From NCBI GenBank assembly GCA_958352855.1, contig CATWQE010000059.1, positions 1 to 16,395 of the forward strand: 16,395 bases of DNA, in the 5' to 3' direction. Position 1 is the first letter of the stretch, and every line of letters starts with the position of its first letter. Below the pieces are notes generated by a model. The model was given only the letters and a program-made list of their open reading frames with translations, had not been told where the DNA came from and ran no database searches. The position numbers and the translations under genes are program-made. Source of the DNA: an uncultured Bacillota bacterium (GTDB taxonomy: Bacteria; Bacillota; Clostridia; Lachnospirales; Lachnospiraceae). This document shows, in pieces, positions 6,332-13,555 of this stretch.

Positions 6332-7381
6332 ATGGAACAAAAAGAACAGACACATAAAAGACGGGTACGTTATAAAGGAACTCATCCAAGAACTTATCAG
6401 GAAAAATATAAGGAGCTGCAGCCGGAAAAGTATGGAGATACCATTGAAAAGGTCATTCGCAAAGGCGGAACGCCTGCAGGTATGCATATTTCTATCTGCG
6501 TACAGGAGATTTTAGACTTTCTCCAGATACAGCCAGGGCAGACAGGATTGGACGCTACGTTAGGATATGGAGGACATTCCTCTAAAATGCTGGAACAACT
6601 TCAGAATCAGGGACATTTATACGCGCTGGATGTGGACCCTATTGAAATGAAAAAAACCAAAGAACGTCTGGCCGGCATGGGATATGGGGAAGATCTTCTT
6701 TCTATCCGCCACTTGAATTTTGCAGATGTGGATCAGTTACTTTCTGAAACAGACGGCTTTGACTTTGCTCTGGCAGATTTAGGTGTTTCCTCTATGCAGA
6801 TTGATAATCCTGAGAGGGGCTTTACTTACAAATTTGAGGGACCGCTGGATTTAAGACTCAATCCGGAAAAAGGAATCTCCGCTGCTCAGAGACTTTTGGA
6901 TATTTCTCAGCCAGAGCTGGAAGGGATGTTGATTGAAAATTCTGACGAACCTTATGCAAAAGAAATATCAACGGTGATTCTTTCGGAAATCCGTAAGGGA
7001 AATGCCATTACAACTACAACCCAGCTCCAAAAAGCAGTGGAAAAGGCCTTAGTAAAAGTACCTGCAGAGAAACGAAAAGAAACTGTAAAAAAATCCTGCG
7101 CCAGAACCTTTCAGGCCCTTCGCATTGACGTGAATAATGAATTTGAGGTTTTAGAAACTTTTCTGGAAAAGCTTCCCAATGTAATGAAAAAAGGGGGAAG
7201 AATCGCAATTTTGACCTTTCACTCAGGAGAAGACCGGCTGGTGAAAAAATCTTTCCAGCGCTTCTACAGGGAAGGGGTTTACAGTGAAATCGCAAAGGAT
7301 GTGATTCGCCCTTCCGCAGAAGAATGTAACCGAAACAGCAGGGCGCGCTCCACAAAAATGCGCTGGGCAATACGCGGGTAG
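6332..7381 (+). CDS. rsmH: RsmH-family 16S rRNA cytosine-N4 methyltransferase (extended variant)
   Basis: A 349-aa SAM-dependent methyltransferase of the MraW/RsmH family, which N4-methylates C1402 of 16S rRNA. Motifs seen: DATLGYGGHSS (74-84, SAM loop), ALADLGVSS (146-154), ERGF then GPLDLRLNP (170-178), RTFQALRIDVNNE, and a terminal NSRARSTKMRWAIR. The usual HSLEDR is HSGEDR here. About 45 extra basic residues (KRRVRYKGTHPRTYQEKYKE and on) precede the family core, which is otherwise about 310 aa. The gene is not followed by ftsL/pbp genes nor preceded by mraZ, so this is probably a second paralogue outside the division cluster; related extended copies are known to me in Lachnospiraceae. The ribosome binding site is weak (AGAG, 7 nt from ATG). 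Exact target base is inferred. Confidence 0.9.
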   Translation: MEQKEQTHKRRVRYKGTHPRTYQEKYKELQPEKYGDTIEKVIRKGGTPAGMHISICVQEILDFLQIQPGQTGLDATLGYGGHSSKMLEQLQNQGHLYALDVDPIEMKKTKERLAGMGYGEDLLSIRHLNFADVDQLLSETDGFDFALADLGVSSMQIDNPERGFTYKFEGPLDLRLNPEKGISAAQRLLDISQPELEGMLIENSDEPYAKEISTVILSEIRKGNAITTTTQLQKAVEKALVKVPAEKRKETVKKSCARTFQALRIDVNNEFEVLETFLEKLPNVMKKGGRIAILTFHSGEDRLVKKSFQRFYREGVYSEIAKDVIRPSAEECNRNSRARSTKMRWAIRG

Positions 7382-7393
7382 GATGTGTAAGAG

Positions 7394-8146
7394 ATGGAAA
7401 CAAAGAAAAAGCGGCTGCTTCTCCTGGATGGTATTCGTGGCTTTGCTATTGTAAACATGGTACTGTTTCATTTTCTATATGATTTCTTTATCATTTATCA
7501 AAAGGTCCCTAAATGGTATGGCAAACCTTTCGTTGGCTTTTGGCAGCAGATGATTTGCTGGACCTTTATTTTCATTTCCGGTATGACCTGGAGGTTTGGA
7601 AAGAAGAAGATCAAACGCGGTCTTTTGCTGAATTTCTGGGGCCTGGTAATTACTGCTGTTACATGGCTTACCATGCCGCAGCAGACGGTTTGGTTTGGAA
7701 TTTTAAATTTTCTGGGATGCGCCTGCTTGCTGGTAATTCCTTTGGAAAAGATTTTAAAGAAAATCCCTGCTGTATTTGGCTTGACAAGCGCAGCTTTTGG
7801 CTTTTTCCTTTTTCAAAATATCAGCAGAGGCTATTTGGGAATGGGGGAATCCGTATGGATTTCCCTTCCCCAGTGGTTGTATGATATAAAAGGGCTTACC
7901 ATACTTGGATTTCCCTTTCCCGGATTTTATTCCAGCGATTATTTTCCGGTGCTTCCATGGATTTTTGTGTTTCTGATGGGATATTATGCTTTGCTCCTTT
8001 TGCAGAAAAAGCCGAAGCTACATGAACGCTTTTATACTCCGGTGCCTCTGCTTACAAAAATCGGACAAAAAAGCCTGCTGATTTATCTTCTGCATCAGCC
8101 GATTTGTATGATGGTTTGCGCTGGTGTAAACAGGATTATGGGATAG
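7394..8146 (+). CDS. DUF1624 / HGSNAT-like multi-pass membrane protein
   Basis: A 250-aa integral membrane protein of the DUF1624 (heparan-alpha-glucosaminide N-acetyltransferase catalytic domain) family. Marks: LDGIRGFAIVNMVLFHF near the start (Asp12, Arg15, His26), then Asp30, FIFISGMTWRFGKKK (58-72), SSDYFPVLPW in the second half and SLLIYLLHQPI at the end with His234. About seven hydrophobic segments are present. The human relative moves acetyl groups across a membrane onto an amino sugar; bacterial members may acetylate cell-surface glycans, but the acceptor here is unknown. AGGA at 7380-7383 is 10 nt from the ATG. The gene lies 12 bp after rsmH and ends at a strong terminator, so it is probably the last gene of the XRE-rsmH transcript. 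It could alternatively be called an acyltransferase-3-like protein. Confidence 0.82.
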   Translation: METKKKRLLLLDGIRGFAIVNMVLFHFLYDFFIIYQKVPKWYGKPFVGFWQQMICWTFIFISGMTWRFGKKKIKRGLLLNFWGLVITAVTWLTMPQQTVWFGILNFLGCACLLVIPLEKILKKIPAVFGLTSAAFGFFLFQNISRGYLGMGESVWISLPQWLYDIKGLTILGFPFPGFYSSDYFPVLPWIFVFLMGYYALLLLQKKPKLHERFYTPVPLLTKIGQKSLLIYLLHQPICMMVCAGVNRIMG

Positions 8147-8162
8147 AAAAGTAAATAACGAT

Positions 8163-8207
8163 AAAAAACAGTTGATTTCAAAAAATTAAGAAGTCAACTG
8201 TTTTTTT
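8163..8207 (+). terminator. rho-independent terminator after DUF1624 gene
   Basis: CAGTTGATTTC (8169-8179) pairs with GAAGTCAACTG (8190-8200) with one G-U pair. The stem is extended by A-T pairs from the flanking A-run, the loop is ten bases and seven T follow (8201-8207). Confidence 0.92.
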
Positions 8208-8229
8208 CTGCACAGATAAAAATTTATTC

Positions 8230-8257
8230 TTGACAAATTCCTTAAAATGTTTAAAAT
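8230..8257 (+). promoter_or_regulatory. promoter of the GntR-ABC cassette
   Basis: TTGACA (8230-8235), 16-bp spacer, TAAAAT (8252-8257). The -10 box runs directly into the palindrome at 8257-8277, so a bound repressor would cover the transcription start. Confidence 0.75.
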
Positions 8258-8277
8258 GTACTTATACAATAAGTACA
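8257..8277. promoter_or_regulatory. 21-bp palindrome, candidate GntR (YtrA-type) operator
   Basis: TGTACTTAT (8257-8265), ACA, ATAAGTACA (8269-8277): a perfect 9-3-9 inverted repeat. It lies immediately after the -10 box and 18 bp before the GntR start codon. Palindromes ending in GTAC are consistent with what I recall of YtrA-subfamily GntR operators. Confidence 0.78.
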
Positions 8278-8295
8278 CTAAAAGAGGGATAAAAG

Positions 8296-8673
8296 ATGGA
8301 GATTGTAATCAGTAATAATGCTGATAAGCCAATTTATGAACAGATAACTTCTCAAATCAAAGGGATGATTATGAGTGAAGAATTAAAATCTGGGGAGAGC
8401 ATTCCTTCCATGAGGGCATTGGCAAAATCACTGCATGTAAGTGTGATTACAGTGCAAAAAGCTTATGAGGCCTTGCAAAGGGATGGCTTTATTGAAACTA
8501 CCATAGGAAGAGGAAGTTTTGTATCTGCACGAAACAAAGAATTTTACCAGGAGGAACAACAGCGTATTGCAGAGGAGCACCTGCAGATTGCCGCAGAAAT
8601 AGGCAGAACAAATCATATTTCACTTTCTAAGCTACAGGAATTACTTACACTATTTTATACGGAGGACGAATAA
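8296..8673 (+). CDS. GntR-family regulator, YtrA subfamily
   Basis: A 125-aa regulator with a winged helix-turn-helix and almost no effector domain, the hallmark of the YtrA subfamily. PIYEQITSQIKGMIMSEELK (13-32) begins the domain, followed by PSMRALAKSLHVSVITVQKAYEAL and the wing GFIETTIGRGSFV (about 64-77). The last 45 or so residues form a short helical dimerisation tail. AGAGGG precedes the ATG by about 7 nt. The gene is followed after one base by an ABC ATPase gene, as in ytr/bcr-type exporter operons. It probably represses its own operon through the palindrome at 8257-8277, and responds to cell-envelope stress or to the exported compound; the inducer is inferred. Confidence 0.92.
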   Translation: MEIVISNNADKPIYEQITSQIKGMIMSEELKSGESIPSMRALAKSLHVSVITVQKAYEALQRDGFIETTIGRGSFVSARNKEFYQEEQQRIAEEHLQIAAEIGRTNHISLSKLQELLTLFYTEDE

Positions 8674-8674
8674 T

Positions 8675-9541
8675 ATGGACTATGCCTTAAAGCTACAAAA
8701 TGTATGTAAACAATATGATGCTTCAGATTTTATGTTAGATCACGTTACCTTTGCGTTGCCCTTGGGCGCTGTTATGGGATTTGTTGGTGAAAATGGCGCC
8801 GGAAAAACTACCACCATCGGGTGTATTCTCAACACTCTGAAAAAGGATAGTGGTTTAATCAAAATTTTCGGAAAAGAAATGAAGGACAAGGATATTCAGA
8901 TTCGGGAAAATATAGGAGTTGTGTATGACGGTGATGACTTTCCAGGGTATTTGACTGCCAGACAGATTTCTGACATTATGGCAGGTATTTATCAGCAGTG
9001 GGACGTATCCCTGTTTGAACGATATTTAAAAAAATTTCAGCTAAAAAGCAATCAGAAAATCTCAAAATACTCCAAGGGTATGACTATGAAGCTGGCAGTG
9101 GCAGTTGCGCTTTCCCATCATCCCCAATTACTGATTTTAGATGAGGCAACCAGTGGTTTAGATCCTATCATGCGCGAAGAAATATTGGATCTTTTTTTGG
9201 AGTTTGTGGGAGATGAAAAACATTCCATATTGTTATCTTCCCATATTACCAGTGATTTAGAGCGGATTGCGGACTATATTACCTTTATTCACAATGGAAA
9301 AATTATCCTGACAGAGCTGAAAGATACGCTTATTTATAATTATGCTGTTTTAAGATGTACAGAAAAAGCTTTTTTATCCTTGGATCATGAAGATATCCTT
9401 GCTTACCGCAGAAAAGATTATCAAATAGACGTCCTGGTTTCAGATATTGAGAAAGCCAGAAAGAAATATCCTAATGTTATCATTGACCATACAACGATTG
9501 ATGAGATTATGCTTCTTTTAGTAAAGGGGGAACAGGTATGA
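8675..9541 (+). CDS. ABC transporter ATP-binding protein (BcrA/YtrB-like)
   Basis: A 288-aa ATPase of an ABC-2 exporter. Walker A GENGAGKTT (38-46), signature YSKGM (132-136), Walker B LLILDEA (152-158) with Glu157, D-loop SGLD (160-163) and H-loop His190. The Q-loop region reads VVYDGDDFPGYLT, lacking the usual Gln, as in other YtrB/EcsA-like subunits. The tail from about 215 to 288 is the regulatory extension. GGAGG (8661-8665) lies 9 nt before the ATG, and the gene overlaps the permease by 4 bp. Homologues in GntR-led cassettes are tied to resistance against lipid II-targeting or other envelope-active peptides; no substrate can be assigned here. Confidence 0.92.
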   Translation: MDYALKLQNVCKQYDASDFMLDHVTFALPLGAVMGFVGENGAGKTTTIGCILNTLKKDSGLIKIFGKEMKDKDIQIRENIGVVYDGDDFPGYLTARQISDIMAGIYQQWDVSLFERYLKKFQLKSNQKISKYSKGMTMKLAVAVALSHHPQLLILDEATSGLDPIMREEILDLFLEFVGDEKHSILLSSHITSDLERIADYITFIHNGKIILTELKDTLIYNYAVLRCTEKAFLSLDHEDILAYRRKDYQIDVLVSDIEKARKKYPNVIIDHTTIDEIMLLLVKGEQV

Positions 9542-10200
9542 AAGGACTTTTAAAAAATAATTTTATGGGCGTATTGGAAAATATAAAAATTTTAATTCCT
9601 CTTGTTCTCTTATTCGGAATTCTTGTTTCTGCTACTGGCAGCGCTTCTTTACTAGGTATTTTTTCTTTAACACTTACTCCGGTACTTTTGGTATTAGTAG
9701 TCCTGTGTTTAAGAAAAGAAAGTTTATCCAAATGGTATAAGTATAAGATTTCTTTGCCAGTTAAAAGAAATCAGATTGTTCAAAGTTATTATATCAGCCA
9801 TGTATGCTGGTGTGTGGCTGGTATGATAGCGGTAACGATATTTATGACCATTACAATTCTGATTCATGGAAATCAATATTTTTATTATGGCTTTCGTGAT
9901 GCTTTCACACTTGTTTTAGGCGGAGGGATTTTGGCAATGTTTATTGGTTCTGTTTTTTATCCGCTTTATTATTTCCTGGGTGCAGAAAAAACAGAAATCA
10001 CAGCAATTTTAAGTGCTATTATTTCAGTGGCAATTCTTGTGGGAATAAGTGTATTCATAAATATACTTCTCGGTAATAAAGACGTGTCTGATACAACCTA
10101 TTATATAAGTCTGATCATGATATTAAGCATCACCTGTGTTGCTTTTATAGGTTCTTATTTTCTGTCGTCGTTTATATTTCAGAAAAAAGAATATTCATAA
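9538..10200 (+). CDS. ABC-2 family transporter permease (ABC2_membrane_5-like)
   Basis: A 220-aa membrane protein, the partner of the preceding ATPase. Six hydrophobic segments are apparent (about 18-36, 38-58, 88-108, 122-147, 153-175 and 186-212). A short cytoplasmic loop carries KWYKYKISLPVKRNQIVQSYYIS (65-87), the E/K-x-LPV-R-x-x-IV signature of these small permeases. Start and stop overlap the ATPase gene as ATGA. The base composition is visibly more AT-rich than in the flanking genes (many TTTAT and ATTAT runs), which could indicate a different origin for the cassette. The gene ends at a strong terminator. Confidence 0.85.
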   Translation: MKGLLKNNFMGVLENIKILIPLVLLFGILVSATGSASLLGIFSLTLTPVLLVLVVLCLRKESLSKWYKYKISLPVKRNQIVQSYYISHVCWCVAGMIAVTIFMTITILIHGNQYFYYGFRDAFTLVLGGGILAMFIGSVFYPLYYFLGAEKTEITAILSAIISVAILVGISVFINILLGNKDVSDTTYYISLIMILSITCVAFIGSYFLSSFIFQKKEYS

Positions 10201-10215
10201 TATTTCATATGTGGG

Positions 10216-10255
10216 AATCCTGAAAAAGCAGGTATAGGCTTTTTCAGGATTTTTT
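10216..10255 (+). terminator. rho-independent terminator after GntR-ABC cassette
   Basis: AATCCTGAAAAAGC (10216-10229) pairs perfectly with GCTTTTTCAGGATT (10238-10251), with an 8-base loop, followed by T through 10255. Confidence 0.94.
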
Positions 10256-10263
10256 GCTATAAT
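10255..10263 (+). promoter_or_regulatory. extended -10 promoter of the alpha/beta hydrolase gene
   Basis: TGCTATAAT is a TGn-extended perfect -10 box that begins in the T-tract of the preceding terminator. No good -35 is present, since that region is inside the terminator stem. Confidence 0.65.
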
Positions 10264-10300
10264 ACGATTATTATTGAAGAAAACAAATGAGGTGAGAAAT

Positions 10301-10921
10301 ATGGCATACATTTTTATACATGGACTTGGACAAGGCCCCAATAGCTGGAATCAGGTTCTTTCTGATATGAATCTAAAGGCAAAGGTTTTGCGCCCGGACT
10401 TGCCTTCATTCCTTTCTCATAAGGAATGTAACTACGAAAATCTTTATGAGGCGTTTTGTGCCTTTTGCCAACCGGAAACAGAAAAATTAGATTTATGCGG
10501 AATATCTCTTGGAGGTATTCTTGCCCTGCACTATGCAATTTCCCATCCGGAACGGGTAAATTCACTGGTGCTTATTGGAACCCAATATGTGATGCCAAAA
10601 AAACTGCTGGCAATTCAGAATTTTATGTTTCGTCTCATGTCAGAAGAGAAGTTTGAAGGTATCGGATTTTCAAAAAAAGATTTTATTCAATTATCAAAGA
10701 CAATGGCAAAGCTTGATTTTCGTTCTGAGCTTACTAAGATTGTCTGTCCAACTCTGGTTGTGTGTGGTGAAAAGGATTCTGCAAACAAAAAGGCATCTAC
10801 AGAACTGGCAGAGAAGATTCCAAACGCACAGTTAAGTATCATAGAGGGATGCGGCCATGTGGTGAACCAACAGGCGCCAGGGGTATTAGCAGAACAGTTG
10901 AAGGTTTTTTGGAAGGCTTGA
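10301..10921 (+). CDS. alpha/beta-fold hydrolase
   Basis: A 206-aa cytoplasmic hydrolase. It has HGLG (7-10) for the oxyanion hole, the nucleophile elbow GISLGG with Ser69 (67-72), Asp159 in CGEKDS and His186 in GCGHVVN, so the Ser-Asp-His triad is complete. The length is short for the family (often 240-280), mainly because of a small cap (about 97-130). I chose the ATG at 10301 because GAGGTGAG (10289-10296) is directly upstream; a TTG at 10274 would add nine residues, but it lies too close to the -10 box. Substrate is not predictable: carboxyl ester, thioester or C-C hydrolase are all possible. It stands as a single-gene unit, since a new promoter begins at its stop codon. Confidence 0.88.
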   Translation: MAYIFIHGLGQGPNSWNQVLSDMNLKAKVLRPDLPSFLSHKECNYENLYEAFCAFCQPETEKLDLCGISLGGILALHYAISHPERVNSLVLIGTQYVMPKKLLAIQNFMFRLMSEEKFEGIGFSKKDFIQLSKTMAKLDFRSELTKIVCPTLVVCGEKDSANKKASTELAEKIPNAQLSIIEGCGHVVNQQAPGVLAEQLKVFWKA

Positions 10922-10946
10922 AGTTCTTCCCTAAACTGTATATAAT
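10918..10946 (+). promoter_or_regulatory. promoter of the radical SAM-RNase operon
   Basis: TTGAAG (10918-10923), 17 bp, TATAAT (10941-10946). The -35 overlaps the hydrolase stop codon. The leader to the first ATG is about 50 nt and ends in AAGGA (10992-10996). Confidence 0.75.
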
Positions 10947-11001
10947 GGTGTAGATTTAATCGTGTTGTAAAACATAAACATGAAAAATAGAAAGGAACTA
11001 T

Positions 11002-12864
11002 ATGAGAAAACTAGCTTTAAATGATGAAATATTACTAAAAGTTGAAAATCCAGCCCGCTATATCGGGAATGAAGTCAACTCGGTAATGAAGGACAAAAAC
11101 GTGGATGTACGATTCTGCATGGCCTTCCCGGATTCTTACCAGATCGGCATGTCCCACCTTGGAATTCAGATATTATATGACATGTTCAATCAGCGTGAAG
11201 ATACCTGGTGTGAGCGTGTGTATTCTCCATGGCCGGATTTGGATAAAATTATGAGAGAACAGCAGATTCCTTTGTTTGCACTGGAATCTCAGGACCCTGT
11301 TAAGGATTTTGATTTCCTTGGGATTACCATTCAATACGAAATGTGCTACACCAACATTCTTCAGCTTCTGGATTTAAGCCAGATTCCGCTACGTTCAGAA
11401 GACAGAACTCTGGAGCATCCATTTGTTATGGGCGGAGGACCTTGTACTTATAATCCGGAGCCTTTAGCGCCTTTCTTTGATATGTTTTATATTGGCGAAG
11501 GAGAAACGGTGTTTAACCAGTTACTGGATGCCTATAAGGAATGGAAAAACAGTGGAAAAAGCAGAAAGGAATTTCTAGAAATGGCGGCGGAGATTCCAGG
11601 TATTTATGTGCCGTCCTTCTACGAAACAACCTATCATGAGGATGGAACCATTGCTTCTTTTAAGCCGGTGAACCCTCACGCAAAAGAAAAAATTGAAAAA
11701 CAGGTGGTTATGGATTTAACCAACACCTATTATCCAAAGAAACCTATTGTACCTTTTATCAAAGCCACACAGGATCGGGTGACTCTGGAAATCCAAAGGG
11801 GCTGTATCAGAGGGTGCCGGTTCTGTCAGGCAGGTATGTTATACCGTCCAACCAGAGAGCGTGACGTAGACTTCCTGAAGGAGACTGCAAAAGCCATGTT
11901 AGAAAGCAGTGGACATGAAGAAATTTCTCTTAGTTCTTTAAGCTCCAGTGACTATTCCAAACTGCCGGAGCTTATTGATTATTTGATAGAGGAATGTTCT
12001 GCCAGAAAGGTAAATATTTCCCTGCCCTCTCTTCGCATTGATGCCTTTTCCCTGGATGTAATGAGTAAAGTACAGGATATTAAGAAGAGCAGCCTGACCT
12101 TTGCGCCGGAAGCTGGTTCCCAAAGACTTAGGGATGTCATTAACAAGGGACTTACCGAAGAAGTGATTTTGGAAGGCGCATCCAAAGCCTTTGAAGGAGG
12201 ATGGAGCAGAGTAAAATTATACTTTATGCTGGGTCTTCCTACGGAAACGGAAGAGGATATGAGAGGCATTGCCCATCTGGCAGAAGCTATTGCCAAGAAA
12301 TATTATGAAATTCCAAAGGATCAGCGCCATGGAAAATGCCAGATTGTAGTAAGCACTTCCTTTTTTGTGCCAAAGCCATTTACACCGTTCCAGTGGGCCG
12401 GCATGTTCCGCAAAGAAGATTATCTGGAAAAAGCGAAAATTGTAAAAGAGGAAATACGGGCGCAGTTAAATCAAAAGAGTATTAAATATAATTATCACGA
12501 AGCAGATGTAACGGTTCTGGAGGGTATTCTGGCAAGAGGAGACCGAAGACTGGCGGATGTGATTGAGGCCGTTTATAAAAAAGGCGCAATTTTTGACGCC
12601 TGGTCTGAATATTTCCGCTATGACCTGTGGATGGAAGCCTTTGAAGAAATAGGATTGGATCCTGAGTTCTATACACTGCGGGAGCGTCCTTTGGATGAAA
12701 TTTTCCCATGGGATTTTATCTCCATTGGTGTTTCCAGAAAATTCCTGGAAAAAGAATGGGAGAAAGCGCATCAGGAAGAAATTACTCCAAACTGCAAAAT
12801 GAAATGTTCCGGCTGTGGCGCTGGTATCTACAAAGGAGGAATCTGCATTGAAGGTAAGAATTAA
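11002..12864 (+). CDS. TIGR03960-type B12-domain-like radical SAM protein
   Basis: A 620-aa radical SAM protein of unknown reaction. The N-terminal roughly 230 residues resemble a cobalamin-binding-type Rossmann domain (FPDSYQIGMSHLGIQILY, 42-59; GITIQYEMCYTNIL; GGGPCTYNPEPLAPFFD), but no canonical DxHxxG is visible. The radical SAM CxxxCxxC is Cys268, Cys272, Cys275 in EIQRGCIRGCRFCQAGML, binding a [4Fe-4S] cluster and SAM. It ends with a second cysteine set, Cys598-x3-Cys602-x2-Cys605 and Cys615. The stop overlaps the start of the DUF2344 gene by 17 bp. Across Firmicutes this gene pairs with TIGR03936 and lies near RNase G and rplU, hinting at RNA or ribosome modification, but that is inference. 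Family firm, function unknown. Confidence 0.92.
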   Translation: MRKLALNDEILLKVENPARYIGNEVNSVMKDKNVDVRFCMAFPDSYQIGMSHLGIQILYDMFNQREDTWCERVYSPWPDLDKIMREQQIPLFALESQDPVKDFDFLGITIQYEMCYTNILQLLDLSQIPLRSEDRTLEHPFVMGGGPCTYNPEPLAPFFDMFYIGEGETVFNQLLDAYKEWKNSGKSRKEFLEMAAEIPGIYVPSFYETTYHEDGTIASFKPVNPHAKEKIEKQVVMDLTNTYYPKKPIVPFIKATQDRVTLEIQRGCIRGCRFCQAGMLYRPTRERDVDFLKETAKAMLESSGHEEISLSSLSSSDYSKLPELIDYLIEECSARKVNISLPSLRIDAFSLDVMSKVQDIKKSSLTFAPEAGSQRLRDVINKGLTEEVILEGASKAFEGGWSRVKLYFMLGLPTETEEDMRGIAHLAEAIAKKYYEIPKDQRHGKCQIVVSTSFFVPKPFTPFQWAGMFRKEDYLEKAKIVKEEIRAQLNQKSIKYNYHEADVTVLEGILARGDRRLADVIEAVYKKGAIFDAWSEYFRYDLWMEAFEEIGLDPEFYTLRERPLDEIFPWDFISIGVSRKFLEKEWEKAHQEEITPNCKMKCSGCGAGIYKGGICIEGKN

Positions 12865-13555
12865 ATTTGCAAAACAAGGGGCAATGAAATTTATTGGACA
12901 TTTAGATATTATGCGCTATTTTCAGAAAGCGATTAAGCGGGCTCACATTGACGCCGCATATTCCGAAGGCTTTAGTCCTCATATGATTATGTCCTTTGCA
13001 GCGCCTCTTGGCGTAGGGGTAACCAGCGCCGGAGAATATTTTGACCTGGAAATTAAAGAACCTCTTTCTTCTAAGGAGGCTGTGAAACGCCTGAACCAGG
13101 TTATGGTAGAGGGCATGGAAATTTTAAGTTTCCGTAAAATACCGGATGGAAAGGCAAATGCAGCTATGGCGTTGGTAGCTGCTGCGGATTATGAAGTGAA
13201 ATTCCGTAAAGGAATGGAGCCGGCTGTTGACTGGCAGGAAAAGGTCACTGCTTTTCTGGAACAGCCTGAAATTATAATTTTGAAAAAAACCAAGAAAAAT
13301 GAAAAAGAAGTGGACTTGAAACCATTTCTTTATGACATGCAGGTACAGGGAGATGGGATTTTTCTGAAGCTGGCAGCCGGAAGTGTGAAAAACACAAAAC
13401 CGGAGCTGGTGATGGAGGCGTTTTATAAATTTTGCGGTAAAGAATTTGATGCCTTCAGCCTCCTGATTCACCGTCTGGAGGTTTATGCGGATACGGGTAC
13501 AGAAGGAAACCGAAATCTGGTATCTCTGGAAGATTTAGGTGAAGATATTGAGTAA
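12848..13555 (+). CDS. TIGR03936/DUF2344 radical SAM-linked protein
   Basis: A 235-aa partner of the preceding radical SAM protein. The family signature is KVRIKFAKQGAMKFIGHLD (2-20), followed by RAHIDAAYSEGFSPHM (about 31-46), PLGVGVTSAGEYFDLEI and a C-terminal region ending SLEDLGEDIE. I chose TTG at 12848 because GGAGG (12835-12839) is 8 nt upstream and the protein then starts with the conserved KVRIKF; starts further upstream would add non-conserved residues within the other reading frame. In some bacteria this domain is fused to the radical SAM protein, so the two probably act as a complex. Role unknown. The end overlaps the RNase gene. Confidence 0.88.
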   Translation: MKVRIKFAKQGAMKFIGHLDIMRYFQKAIKRAHIDAAYSEGFSPHMIMSFAAPLGVGVTSAGEYFDLEIKEPLSSKEAVKRLNQVMVEGMEILSFRKIPDGKANAAMALVAAADYEVKFRKGMEPAVDWQEKVTAFLEQPEIIILKKTKKNEKEVDLKPFLYDMQVQGDGIFLKLAAGSVKNTKPELVMEAFYKFCGKEFDAFSLLIHRLEVYADTGTEGNRNLVSLEDLGEDIE

